A stretch of 64,000 nucleotides of DNA, taken from contig NZ_JBMDYO010000004.1 of NCBI RefSeq assembly GCF_049310885.1, positions 124,001 through 188,000 of the forward strand. Direction: 5' to 3'. The position numbers were made by a program, and so were the translations under genes. The notes beneath the pieces are model-generated. The model was not told the DNA's origin. It did not search any database and worked only from the letters and a program-made list of their open reading frames with translations. This stretch comes from CAYZJV01 sp049310885. Its GTDB lineage: Bacteria > Spirochaetota > Spirochaetia > Sphaerochaetales > Sphaerochaetaceae. Position 1 is the first letter of the stretch, and the number at the start of each line of letters is the position of its first letter. Positions 53,849-62,172 of this stretch are shown here, piece by piece.

Positions 53849-54757
53849 CTACGTAGCACTACGTACTTGCATGAAAACGTGTGTCAACTCAGCCCTATTC
53901 GATACAGAACACTTCTTGCAGATCCGATACACATGAGTTTCTACCGTGCGGGTTGAAATACTGAGTAGTCCAGCAATTTCCTTATATGAGTGCCCTTTTA
54001 CCATATACGAGACGATTTGGACTTCCCTTGGGGTAAGATTGAATTCCTTTTTAAAAAGGGTTAAAGGATCGACAGATTCTCTTTGTTCAACTTTGGGAAT
54101 TTTCCTCACGTACATCAATACATCGTTTACACACCAAATAAGGATAAAAATCGCAGTAGCAAGAGAATCATAGACTGGCTTGTATGCATGGGGGAATACA
54201 GTGAACAACATAGCATAGAGACCAAAGAGGAGGTATGCGATTGCAGAGATGCTCATGAAAGATTGCATTCTTTGTACTCGATACGTTGTAGCTTTTCCTG
54301 TACGAATCCTATAGGAGAGAAAAGCCATGCCGATCGCCATATTGACCAATGTGGTGAAAAGGGGGCCAAGAAAAAGAATGTTCAAGAAGAAGACAGGCAC
54401 GAGGAGGACTGCTATACAAGAAGAAATGATTATACCGATCCTCTTTGCCTTTTTAGTGACAGATCCTTTTCCAATGCACTCTAATAACGTGACAATACGG
54501 TAGATAATGATGATAGAGATAATAGCTCGCATGATTGCGATAAAAGTAAGGAGTACGATATGGTAGGAATCAAGAAATGTATTATGTACAAAGCCAATGA
54601 ATTGCAAAACAAACCAGAACCAAGATATTGCGACATACCATAGGTATTGCTTACGGAATTCTTCATACTCCTCCATTTGTGCTAGGTAGGAGAGGATGAA
54701 TGTGCCGAAAAGTGATGTGAATCCTAGGATACTCAACCAAAAGGTCAGTATGTTCAT
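53849..54757 (-). CDS. Membrane-embedded LuxR-type transcription regulator
   Basis: A 302-residue protein. Residues about 1-215 contain seven predicted hydrophobic helices, with no known sensor domain. Residues about 237-297 are a LuxR/GerE helix-turn-helix (LTPREVQIVSYMVKGHSYKEIAGLLSISTRTVETHVYRI), very close to the family consensus. Membrane-linked LuxR regulators of this kind sense an unknown signal. It is 80 bases upstream of the hydrolase gene, so it probably controls the cassette, but no promoter is certain. The leader at 54817-54836 has a perfect 7-base inverted repeat TGTCCAT / ATGGACA. Confidence 0.88.
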   Translation of the reverse strand: MNILTFWLSILGFTSLFGTFILSYLAQMEEYEEFRKQYLWYVAISWFWFVLQFIGFVHNTFLDSYHIVLLTFIAIMRAIISIIIIYRIVTLLECIGKGSVTKKAKRIGIIISSCIAVLLVPVFFLNILFLGPLFTTLVNMAIGMAFLSYRIRTGKATTYRVQRMQSFMSISAIAYLLFGLYAMLFTVFPHAYKPVYDSLATAIFILIWCVNDVLMYVRKIPKVEQRESVDPLTLFKKEFNLTPREVQIVSYMVKGHSYKEIAGLLSISTRTVETHVYRICKKCSVSNRAELTHVFMQVRSAT

Positions 54758-54889
54758 GCAGATGGCTCCTTACCTTTACCTTGTCGCCCTTGTAATATGC
54801 AGACTTGACAACATCCTGTCCATCCCTTTATGGACAAACGCATCTGAACCAATAATGATGCCTATTCAATTGACAAAATTTTAAAGCTT

Positions 54890-54904
54890 TTACTAATTTA
54901 GTAA
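54890..54904 (+). promoter_or_regulatory. AT-rich palindrome upstream of the 54975 gene promoter
   Basis: Perfect TTACTA ATT TAGTAA palindrome, 9 bases upstream of a -35 box; a likely operator shape, regulator unknown. Confidence 0.35.
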
Positions 54905-54912
54905 TTTACTAG

Positions 54913-54941
54913 TTTACTTAAAACTACGTATGTGCTATACC
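54913..54941 (+). promoter_or_regulatory. Sigma70-like promoter for the 54975 gene
   Basis: TTTACT (54913-54918), a 17-base spacer and TATACC (54936-54941) with an extended TG. The -10 box overlaps an earlier in-frame ATG, supporting the start at 54975. Confidence 0.55.
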
Positions 54942-54974
54942 ATTCGTACAGGAAATCCTATGGGGAGGGGTACT

Positions 54975-55463
54975 ATGGAAATACCGACATCACTAAAACA
55001 CAAACCAGTAGTGGTTGTGAAAAACTATGAACAAATCGATGGAAGAAACGCCTACGAGTCTGATGCGAAGGGACTTTCTCTTGGTTTAGCGCAATGGAAC
55101 GATCGAGGTAGCGTTGAAATTTCTGCGAAGGTATGGCGCTATACAGGAGAAAAATGGTCTCGACAATCCGAAGAGTTGCCACTTCATCGGGTTCTTGATC
55201 TGGCGATTCTTATCGCAAGAACCAAGGAATATTTTTCGGAAGCATACAGGTATCCGAAATTCTATGATCCTGAACAACCGAGAATAGATAGGATAGGATT
55301 GCAAGGAGATGCCATGTCAGTGGATGTCGCTACAGACAATGCTATGTTGGATAAAGATATTCGACTATTTGCTGATGAGTTAGCAAAGAACGATGAATTG
55401 ATCAGCGAGAGATTACAGACTCTTACCACGATACTTGAGCGAATAGGATATCACGCTGTTTAG
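54975..55463 (+). CDS. Uncharacterised small protein, possible DUF6530 family
   Basis: A 162-residue soluble protein with no signal or membrane helix. It starts MEIPTSLKHKPVVVVKNYEQIDG after a GGGAGGGG site. The middle contains WNDRGSVEISAKVWRYTGEKWSRQSEELPLHRVLDLAILI, and the end is helical and acidic. It resembles, from memory, a family annotated DUF6530; I cannot confirm this. No catalytic motif is evident. It converges with sir2, with stop codons overlapping by 4 bases. Confidence 0.6.
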   Translation: MEIPTSLKHKPVVVVKNYEQIDGRNAYESDAKGLSLGLAQWNDRGSVEISAKVWRYTGEKWSRQSEELPLHRVLDLAILIARTKEYFSEAYRYPKFYDPEQPRIDRIGLQGDAMSVDVATDNAMLDKDIRLFADELAKNDELISERLQTLTTILERIGYHAV

Positions 55464-56221
55464 ATACCGGGATTCCGTTGGTCCAACCAAGAATTCAATA
55501 CAGCAAAGGTCTCCTGTAGGTCATAAAGACGCACCTTGGCATATTTGTCCAAGGGCGTCTCTTGTGAATTCACAATTACAATCTTACCACCATGATAGTA
55601 TGTAGCCATAGGTAAGGATGCCGCCGGTTGTACCGTCAGGCTACTACCTAGAATCATAATGACATCGGCTGAAGCCATATCACGATAAGCACGATCTAAC
55701 AGTTTACCCTCAAGCTGTTCCCCGTAGAAAACGATGTCAGGTTTCAAAACTCCACCACATGTTTTACATAACGGAACCTTATTTGCCATCACATCCCCAA
55801 CGACGTCGTCATAAGAACTCTTTGCTTTGCAAGACAGGCAAGTATGCGATTCAGGACTTCCATGTATTTCCCATACATGTTTGCAACCACCTTTTTGATG
55901 TAGCTGGTCGATATTCTGAGTATATACTCCGCGGATCAGACCATTCTGTTCCATTTTCGCCAATGTAGTATGGACGATGGAAGGTTTGAAGTCTTTCAGC
56001 CGATAGAGGAACTCCCGTGCCCACCCATAAAACAGTGAGGGGTCATCTCGAAAGACATGGAGTGAAAGAAGATCTTCAACACTCAACCCGTGCCAGGCAG
56101 CAGTATAGAAGCCCCCGGTTCCTCGAAAGTCACGTATACCACTGAGCGTGGAGACTCCCGCTCCTGTGAATACTTCGATGTGTTTGGCTCCTTGTAACAG
56201 CTGTATCAAGGATTCAAGCAT
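55460..56221 (-). CDS. SIR2-family NAD-dependent protein deacylase
   Basis: A 253-residue sirtuin. The NAD-binding GAGVSTLSGIRDFRG (about 21-35), TQNIDQLH, the catalytic His in IHGSPESHTC, and a four-Cys zinc site (CLSC and CKTC) are intact. It uses NAD to remove acyl groups from lysines. The protein is bacterial class III-like in length; substrate preference (acetyl or succinyl) is not determinable here. The miaB gene follows upstream in the same direction, 11 bases away. Confidence 0.94.
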   Translation of the reverse strand: MLESLIQLLQGAKHIEVFTGAGVSTLSGIRDFRGTGGFYTAAWHGLSVEDLLSLHVFRDDPSLFYGWAREFLYRLKDFKPSIVHTTLAKMEQNGLIRGVYTQNIDQLHQKGGCKHVWEIHGSPESHTCLSCKAKSSYDDVVGDVMANKVPLCKTCGGVLKPDIVFYGEQLEGKLLDRAYRDMASADVIMILGSSLTVQPAASLPMATYYHGGKIVIVNSQETPLDKYAKVRLYDLQETFAVLNSWLDQRNPGI

Positions 56222-56232
56222 GATAGGTTCTC

Positions 56233-57546
56233 CTAATCGACGCTATGGACAGCAGTGAAAGTGTTTCCTACCAATCCCTGAAGTTCCACTGAAACGAAAT
56301 CACCGATGGCAATGGTAGATTTCGGTTCGAATACTACCATCTCGTCATGTTCTGTCCTTCCCAAATACTGGAATTCGTTCTTCTTAGATATTTGTTCTAC
56401 CAATACGAGGTGTTGTCCCTTGCACCGCTTCTTCTTCTCTTCATGGGTGATACTGCGTTGCAGATCGATTAGCTTCTGAAGACGTTGCATGCGTATTTCT
56501 GTCGGTATCTGATCTGGCATATCTACAGCCTTAGTCCCCTCCCTAGGGTTGAAGTAATACATGAATGCTTCAAGAAACCGAACATCTTGCATGAGAGAAA
56601 GTGTGTCGGAAAAATCCTTTTCAGTCTCTCCCGGGAATCCAACCATGACATCGGTGGTGAATGTGATTTGCGGAACAGCAGTTTTAAGATCACCAATCAA
56701 TTGTAGATAGCGCTCTCTCGAATATCTTCTATGCATCATTTCCAGAACACGTGAAGATCCGCTTTGCAAAGGTACATGCAGATGTTTGGCCACGACTGGC
56801 TGTTGGGCTATGACATCAATGAGGGCCTTTGAGAAGTCTTTAGGGTGTGGGCTTTCGAACCTAATCCATTGTATAGAAGATACGCGATGTGAGATCTCGT
56901 TGAGAAGATCTGGGAATCTGATGATTTGTCCTCTATAGGTATAATCGTATGAATTAACATTTTGTCCCAGTAGGGTAATCTCACGTACTCCAGCTTGTTC
57001 TAGCCTTGCAACCTCATCGTAGATCGATTGGGGGTCCCGAGATACCTCTCTCCCTCGTACGTAGGGAACAATGCAGTAGGCACAGAAATTATTGCATCCA
57101 TTCATGATGGGAATATAGGATTTTACGTCCCCTTCTTTGTGGTAACTCTCCGTGAATGAATAGGCTGTATCCCTCTCGTCACTTCCTCCAGAAAGTAGTG
57201 CCGCAATCCTTTGTTTATCATTTGTCCCCATGACATGGTCAACCGCAGGAGCATCCTTAAGGAACTCATCCCCCAAACGTTCTGCCATGCAACCTGTAAC
57301 TACCAATGTCAGTGCTTGTGACTGTTTGAGGTGTTGGAAGAAGCCAATTCTCCCCCATATTCTATTTTCTGCTGTTTTTCTTACGCTGCAAGTGTTGAGA
57401 ATCGCACAATCAGCTTCCTCAGCACTTTTCGCAGGTTGCATACCAGCAGCTTGTAATGCAGATTCAAGTGCGTTCGACTCAGCAGTATTCATTTGACAGC
57501 CGTACGTTTCAAGCCAATATCGGCTGTGTGATTTATGTATATCCAT
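56233..57546 (-). CDS. miaB: tRNA-2-methylthio-N6-dimethylallyladenosine synthase MiaB
   Basis: A 437-residue radical SAM methylthiotransferase. The N-terminal UPF0004 domain has a three-Cys pattern (YGCQMNTAESN, NTCSVRKTAENR, VTGCMAER) for the auxiliary cluster. The radical SAM cluster is NGCNNFCAYCIVPYVRGREVSR (CxxxCxxC), followed by GQNVNSY and LHVPLQSGSSRVL. A C-terminal TRAM domain ends the protein. It methylthiolates i6A37 in tRNA. The NVNSY and LHVPLQSGS motifs identify MiaB over MtaB or RimO. Confidence 0.96.
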   Translation of the reverse strand: MDIHKSHSRYWLETYGCQMNTAESNALESALQAAGMQPAKSAEEADCAILNTCSVRKTAENRIWGRIGFFQHLKQSQALTLVVTGCMAERLGDEFLKDAPAVDHVMGTNDKQRIAALLSGGSDERDTAYSFTESYHKEGDVKSYIPIMNGCNNFCAYCIVPYVRGREVSRDPQSIYDEVARLEQAGVREITLLGQNVNSYDYTYRGQIIRFPDLLNEISHRVSSIQWIRFESPHPKDFSKALIDVIAQQPVVAKHLHVPLQSGSSRVLEMMHRRYSRERYLQLIGDLKTAVPQITFTTDVMVGFPGETEKDFSDTLSLMQDVRFLEAFMYYFNPREGTKAVDMPDQIPTEIRMQRLQKLIDLQRSITHEEKKKRCKGQHLVLVEQISKKNEFQYLGRTEHDEMVVFEPKSTIAIGDFVSVELQGLVGNTFTAVHSVD

Positions 57547-57568
57547 GAAAATTGTAACTCCTTAAGAA

Positions 57569-58438
57569 TTAGACATGCATTTTTGCGGCAAGTAAAGTGT
57601 TCTCCATGAGCATGGCAATGGTCATGACACCAACTCCACCGGGTACTGGAGTTATTGCACTACAGATGGTCGACACACCTTCATAATCGACATCACCTAC
57701 CAGTCGATACCCCCTCTTCTTTGAGGTATCCACTACCCTGTTAATTCCTACATCTATTACAACAGCACCATTCTTTACCATTTCTTTAGTTATTGCATGG
57801 GGTTTTCCGATTGCAGCGATGAGGATATCGGCTTTTTTCGTATGTAAAACCAGATCTTCTGTCCTACTATGGCATATGGTTACTGTAGCGTCCCGACCTT
57901 TCTGGATCATCAAAGCAGCCATAGGTTTCCCCACAATATTGCTTCTGCCAACCACTACCACTTCTTTTCCCTTTGTTTCGATCTTATAATAATCAAGAAT
58001 TCGCATAACCCCAGCAGGAGTACACGCAACAAAAGAAGGATCTCCCAGCATCAACCTACCGACATTCACTGGATGCAAGCCATCCACATCCTTATCGGGT
58101 CGGATAGCATGGATTATGCTCTTTTCATCAAGATGGGATGGAAGGGGAAGTTGGACGAGGATTCCATCCACCAAAGGATCGTCATTGAGTTTCTGGACAA
58201 GGGAAAGTAGTTCTGATTCAGTTGTTTCAGCAGTCAGTCTATAGTCTCGATGATCAAATCCCATCGCTTCACAGGCTTTACCTTTACTGGCGACATAGGT
58301 TGCACTTGCAGGATCATCTCCAACCAGTACCACGGCAAGACACGGTTTGTGCCCTGTTAGATGTACGAAATCGGAACAGGTCTGTTTGACTTCCGATTGT
58401 ACGTGGGCGGCTACTTCTTTCCCTGACAATACCAACAT
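57569..58438 (-). CDS. folD: Methylenetetrahydrofolate dehydrogenase/cyclohydrolase FolD
   Basis: A 289-residue bifunctional folate enzyme (5,10-methylene-THF to 10-formyl-THF). Signatures YVASKGKACEAMGFD (catalytic lysine region), QLPLPSHLDEKSIIHAIRPDKDVDGLHPVN and GRSNIVGKP(M)A, and the C-terminal PVPGGVGVMTIAML are all present. It stands alone, with a divergent exported protein gene upstream and miaB 22 bases downstream. Confidence 0.97.
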   Translation of the reverse strand: MLVLSGKEVAAHVQSEVKQTCSDFVHLTGHKPCLAVVLVGDDPASATYVASKGKACEAMGFDHRDYRLTAETTESELLSLVQKLNDDPLVDGILVQLPLPSHLDEKSIIHAIRPDKDVDGLHPVNVGRLMLGDPSFVACTPAGVMRILDYYKIETKGKEVVVVGRSNIVGKPMAALMIQKGRDATVTICHSRTEDLVLHTKKADILIAAIGKPHAITKEMVKNGAVVIDVGINRVVDTSKKRGYRLVGDVDYEGVSTICSAITPVPGGVGVMTIAMLMENTLLAAKMHV

Positions 58439-58533
58439 ATGTTCTCCTTGTGCATGATTTGCATTTATATAGTTCGGTTATACCAAAAATTGACGATAGT
58501 GTGTACTCTATGGAGGCTTTGGATGGCTAACGG

Positions 58534-58562
58534 TTTTCAAAAGTACTACGATACGATATGAT
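58534..58562 (+). promoter_or_regulatory. Sigma70-like promoter for the 58603 gene
   Basis: TTTTCA (58534-58539), a 17-base spacer and TATGAT (58557-58562). The -10 box overlaps an earlier in-frame ATG, supporting the start at 58603. Confidence 0.5.
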
Positions 58563-58602
58563 TGGTTATCACAATTCGGTGATGTTAGGAGAAGATATCG
58601 CA

Positions 58603-59229
58603 ATGAAGAAAATACTGATTATATTGCTCCTATGTATATGGTTGCCCAGTATACTATTGGCTCAGGATGAAGGCACAGATTCCACTCCCCGGCAATATGG
58701 CATGGGTAGTCAGATGTTCACTTTCCGAGCCGGCCCGGTTGTTCCTGCATTTTTCTTTAGGCCTGAACAGGCTGATAGACTGGTTACATTTCCAGAAGAG
58801 ATGCATATGAAAGTTGGTGGGTACGGATCCATTCGCTATCAGGGCTTCCTCAACAGCACAGTCGCTCTTGGTGGTGAATTGGGGTATATGTTCGCCTACG
58901 ATATTGGTGATGATCTTTTCACTTCTGTTCCGTTCCAAGCTAAGCTTACCTACATTCCGCTGCAAGGAACATTTGAACTTCCTCTGAGCATTGGTCTTGG
59001 AGTTGCATACAACTCTTATAATTCTCTTGTAGATACGAGCTTTCTCAGTCTTATTGCCACGGCGGAGGCAGGGTTCAGTTGGTATTTCCGTGAAGATTGG
59101 GGAATCACTCTAGGAGCCGGTTTACAGTTAATCCCGGAGATTTACGGATCGGATCACGATTATGCAGACCACACCACATATGCCGGATTCATGCCGATAA
59201 CCCTGTCTGTAACCTATCGAAGTAATTAA
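58603..59229 (+). CDS. Predicted outer-membrane beta-barrel protein
   Basis: A 208-residue protein with a signal peptide (KKILIILLLCIWLPSILLA, cleavage near AQD). The mature part has alternating beta-strand patterns and Gly-rich turns (VGGYGSIRYQGFLNSTVALGGELGYMF, ELPLSIGLGVAYNSY), and ends with a strand of the LSVTYRSN type. This fits a small OmpW/OmpA-like barrel, but I recognise no specific family. I chose the ATG at 58603 because AGGAG lies upstream and an earlier ATG lies in the -10 box. A lipoprotein gene follows after 10 bases. Confidence 0.72.
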   Translation: MKKILIILLLCIWLPSILLAQDEGTDSTPRQYGMGSQMFTFRAGPVVPAFFFRPEQADRLVTFPEEMHMKVGGYGSIRYQGFLNSTVALGGELGYMFAYDIGDDLFTSVPFQAKLTYIPLQGTFELPLSIGLGVAYNSYNSLVDTSFLSLIATAEAGFSWYFREDWGITLGAGLQLIPEIYGSDHDYADHTTYAGFMPITLSVTYRSN

Positions 59230-59239
59230 GGAGGATGAC

Positions 59240-60286
59240 ATGAAAACAAAGATAAAATTTTCTATACTACTGCTTATCGTGATCACCTCTCTATTATTCT
59301 ACAGCTGCAACACCGAGAACGAAGGTGTTTTCGTACGTATCAGTAATTCACAGGTAAAGGTAGAAGTTGGATACGTCGATATCATTGGTAAAAATGCGAC
59401 AGATATTTTTGCCTACACCAGTGAAAAGGGGTTCCAGAAATTCAATCTGGTATCAAAAGACTGGATTGATGTCGATACAACGGTTTCTTATCCTGGTCTC
59501 TATTCTTCTGATGATGCTACGGACACTACGACTTTATATTATGCCGAAAGTGCTGCAGAAGGAGAGAACAATAATCTGTATACCTATACGATAAGTACTG
59601 ATTCTGAAAGTGTTCCAACCAGTGCTTATGAGATCGTAGAGATGAAACAGGATAATCTAATGCTGGTAAAAACTACTACTGGGTATTCTATTAGAGATGG
59701 TGCAGCAACTAGTGAGATAGTGCCTTTCAATTCAATATTTTCAGATAGTACGAAACCTCGCATGATCACCGATGATTCAGGTAATTTTATCGTTACTGGA
59801 ATAGGTTCCGGTACTACTACGTATAAGCATTATTATAACAGCACGCCAAATGAATTAACTTCTACTGATGCTACATTCCATGATTATCCCATGGTAACTA
59901 TGATGAGTGACGGGACTAATATTGTATTGGTCAGTTCGATTGGTAAGGTATGGAAAGGAACAACTGCTTACAATAATTTTGTTTCTACTGGTACTATCCC
60001 AGGTTGGCCTGAAAGGAATCCGGCAGATCTGGAGTACCCTACCTTCATCTTCGCCGCTCCAACCAGTGAACTTTATCTGCAGAATGAGAACAACGATTTC
60101 TACAAGATCAATAGTACAGGAGACATCAGCTCTGAATTGGATTCTGGATTCACCGATTTCCTCTCTGGTATACGGATAAAGAGTTACCTTGAAGCTGGCT
60201 CTACGATTTATGCCGGGACCATGGAGAATGGTATTGTGCAGATTACCATGACAGGTTCTGGGACAGGAAGCGCAGTTATTCTTTAG
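59240..60286 (+). CDS. Predicted lipoprotein of unknown function
   Basis: A 348-residue protein with a signal peptide and lipobox LLFYSC (cysteine about residue 23), then a Ser/Thr-rich, repetitive beta body (FAYTSEKGFQKFNLVSKDWIDVDT, FYKINSTGDISSELDSGFT). The repeated pattern of short strands hints at a beta-propeller, but this is inference. GGAGG precedes the ATG. It is probably co-transcribed with the barrel protein 10 bases upstream and ends at the strong terminator at 60312-60339. Confidence 0.72.
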   Translation: MKTKIKFSILLLIVITSLLFYSCNTENEGVFVRISNSQVKVEVGYVDIIGKNATDIFAYTSEKGFQKFNLVSKDWIDVDTTVSYPGLYSSDDATDTTTLYYAESAAEGENNNLYTYTISTDSESVPTSAYEIVEMKQDNLMLVKTTTGYSIRDGAATSEIVPFNSIFSDSTKPRMITDDSGNFIVTGIGSGTTTYKHYYNSTPNELTSTDATFHDYPMVTMMSDGTNIVLVSSIGKVWKGTTAYNNFVSTGTIPGWPERNPADLEYPTFIFAAPTSELYLQNENNDFYKINSTGDISSELDSGFTDFLSGIRIKSYLEAGSTIYAGTMENGIVQITMTGSGTGSAVIL

Positions 60287-60311
60287 ATTGTAGACACATC
60301 CTATTAGATAC

Positions 60312-60339
60312 GAAAGGCGGATCCGAAGATCCGCCTTTC
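60312..60339. terminator. Bidirectional intrinsic terminator
   Basis: Perfect 12-base-pair stem GAAAGGCGGATC / GATCCGCCTTTC with the stable CGAA loop. It sits between the end of the lipoprotein gene (plus) and the end of the PRTase gene (minus), with TTTC at both 3' ends. Confidence 0.85.
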
Positions 60340-60364
60340 ATGTAATATGCTATTATAATTACTA

Positions 60365-60979
60365 TCAGTCACAACGGACTTCGTGGAGAATCCGCCGTAC
60401 TTCATCGTCCGTGTATTGGTGGTCAATCTCTTCGCTAGTCAGTCCGATGAACTCATGGTTCATGTAATGTATCCAAGTCTCTTCATCAACAGAATTCAAT
60501 ACATGCTTACGACAATAGTAGTCGGGTTGAATCGGAAGTCTAGGAATATCCTTGTAGACAGGAATTTTGTAATCATAGACAGCAACCTTGATATCGGCAC
60601 GGGGAATTCCTTTCGAGAGCATAACATTAACCAGAGCGTTGACTGTTTTTCCGGTATCGAAGATATCGTCTACAATCAAGATCTTATCACCGGTACGTAG
60701 GTACTCAGGCGAGTATGTCCAACCATCTATGCGGACCTCCGATTCCAGTTTCATGTTCTCATAGGAACGGGCAACGACGGCAGCATAAAAGACAGGACGG
60801 TCTCCAGCTTGCTTTCTTACCAGTTTATAGTATTCACTGAAGACATTTCCCATGTAAGCACCGCCTCTAAGCGATACATAGATGATATCGGGGACGAATC
60901 CATCTTCAGTGTGCATCTGGTACGCAAGTTTGAGTGCCGCATCTCTCAGCATTTCAGGACTAATGAACTCTTTTTTCAT
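60365..60979 (-). CDS. Purine-type phosphoribosyltransferase (Hpt-like)
   Basis: A 204-residue PRTase with the PRPP motif DKILIVDDIFDTGKTVNAL near residue 105 and VSLRGGAYMGNVF near residue 40. The fold and length fit the hypoxanthine/xanthine-guanine PRTase group, though the hood region differs and the C-terminal about 45 residues are extra. It converts a free purine base plus PRPP to a nucleotide; the base is undetermined. It starts 16 bases after the map stop. Confidence 0.82.
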   Translation of the reverse strand: MKKEFISPEMLRDAALKLAYQMHTEDGFVPDIIYVSLRGGAYMGNVFSEYYKLVRKQAGDRPVFYAAVVARSYENMKLESEVRIDGWTYSPEYLRTGDKILIVDDIFDTGKTVNALVNVMLSKGIPRADIKVAVYDYKIPVYKDIPRLPIQPDYYCRKHVLNSVDEETWIHYMNHEFIGLTSEEIDHQYTDDEVRRILHEVRCD

Positions 60980-60995
60980 ACCCCACCCTACCTAT

Positions 60996-61754
60996 TCATT
61001 CAGCAACAGTCAATATCTTCACGCCATCTTCAGTGATAGCCACCGTATGTTCAAAATGTGCAGATGGCTTACCATCTGCGGTAACAACAGTCCAACCATC
61101 ATCGAGATCTCTGATATTCTTCGTTCCGAGATTAATCATGGGCTCAATGGCCAACACCATACCTACACGGAGTCGTGGATTAGGGGATCTGGCACTTACA
61201 TAATTTGGAATCTGAGGTTCTTCATGTAACGATAAACCTACTCCGTGGCCGCAATAGTCACGTACTACACCAAATCCGAATGAGTTCGCGTGTTTATAAA
61301 TTGGTGCGGAGATGTCATGAATCCTAGCATTCGGTCTTTTGGCTCCCTCGATACCAAGTTCAAGACATTCTTTGGTTACCTTTACCAGCAGCTCATTCTC
61401 TTTGGTTGAACTACCTCCAGCGATGAAGGTTCTGGCAGCATCACTATAGTAACCTTTGAGATCAATTCCCAAATCGATACTAACCAAATCTCCCTTTTCA
61501 ATTTTCCGTTTTCCAGGTATACCATGGATGACCTCATCGTTTACCGAAATACATGCTGAAGCGGGAAACCCCATATAATTGAGAAAGGCCGGTCTTCCCT
61601 TGTGGGAAACAATAAAATCGTAACAGTAGTTATCTATCTCTTTCGTTGTCATGCCCGGTTCGATAAAACCACCAAGAGAATCATGTAATTGTGCCAATAG
61701 GCGACAAGAAGCTTCGATACCCTTGATCTGATCAGGAGTTTTGAGTGTAATCAT
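60996..61754 (-). CDS. map: Methionine aminopeptidase, type I
   Basis: A 252-residue dinuclear metalloprotease that removes N-terminal Met. Metal-ligand segments SIDLGIDLKGYYSDAARTF (two Asp), YCGHGVGLSLHEEP (His), the ligand Glu in AIEPMINLGT and the final Glu in EHTVAI are present. I chose ATG 61754, which overlaps nusB by 23 bases; a longer reading lies inside nusB. Confidence 0.97.
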   Translation of the reverse strand: MITLKTPDQIKGIEASCRLLAQLHDSLGGFIEPGMTTKEIDNYCYDFIVSHKGRPAFLNYMGFPASACISVNDEVIHGIPGKRKIEKGDLVSIDLGIDLKGYYSDAARTFIAGGSSTKENELLVKVTKECLELGIEGAKRPNARIHDISAPIYKHANSFGFGVVRDYCGHGVGLSLHEEPQIPNYVSARSPNPRLRVGMVLAIEPMINLGTKNIRDLDDGWTVVTADGKPSAHFEHTVAITEDGVKILTVAE

Positions 61755-62172
61755 TGATTTCCTTCCGCATGGAATCAAGAATTCCATTGATGAATTTGTA
61801 ATTCACCTCACGGCTGTACTCCTGTGACAACCGGACAGCCTCGGTTATGACCACATTCGTATGGATATCCTGCATATATAAAAGAGAGAACACACTCATC
61901 CGTAGAATATTTCGGTCAATACAATCGATCTTATCGATAGGTCTATTTATGGAAAAACGAGAAATCCATCCATCTATCTCTTCAAGATGATCAATGGTTC
62001 CCGCAATAAGATATCGGGCAAAAAGTACGGTCTCCGGATCCAGTTGTTCCCTCTCTTCTTCTGAGAGCGTAGGGAATTCTACTGGACCAATACCTTCTTT
62101 TAGTTCACCATTGAAATCGAGAGCATAAAGGGTAGAAAGAGCAAGCTCCCTACCTAAGTGGCGACTCTTCAA
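61732..62172 (-). CDS. nusB: Transcription antitermination factor NusB
   Basis: A 146-residue all-helical protein that binds boxA RNA with S10 (NusE) for rRNA antitermination. The start MKSRHLGRELALSTLYALDF, the central WISRFSINRPIDKIDCIDRNILRMSVFSLLY and VVITEAVRLSQEYSREVNYKFINGILD match the family. It overlaps the foldase gene by 4 bases and map by 23. nusA is at 26 kb. Confidence 0.95.
   Translation of the reverse strand: MKSRHLGRELALSTLYALDFNGELKEGIGPVEFPTLSEEEREQLDPETVLFARYLIAGTIDHLEEIDGWISRFSINRPIDKIDCIDRNILRMSVFSLLYMQDIHTNVVITEAVRLSQEYSREVNYKFINGILDSMRKEINDYTQNS

Noticed and set aside
55460..55463. Convergent stop overlap of the 54975 gene and sir2 considered as a gene fusion or frameshift
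   Set aside because: Genes are on opposite strands and both are complete, so it is only compact packing.
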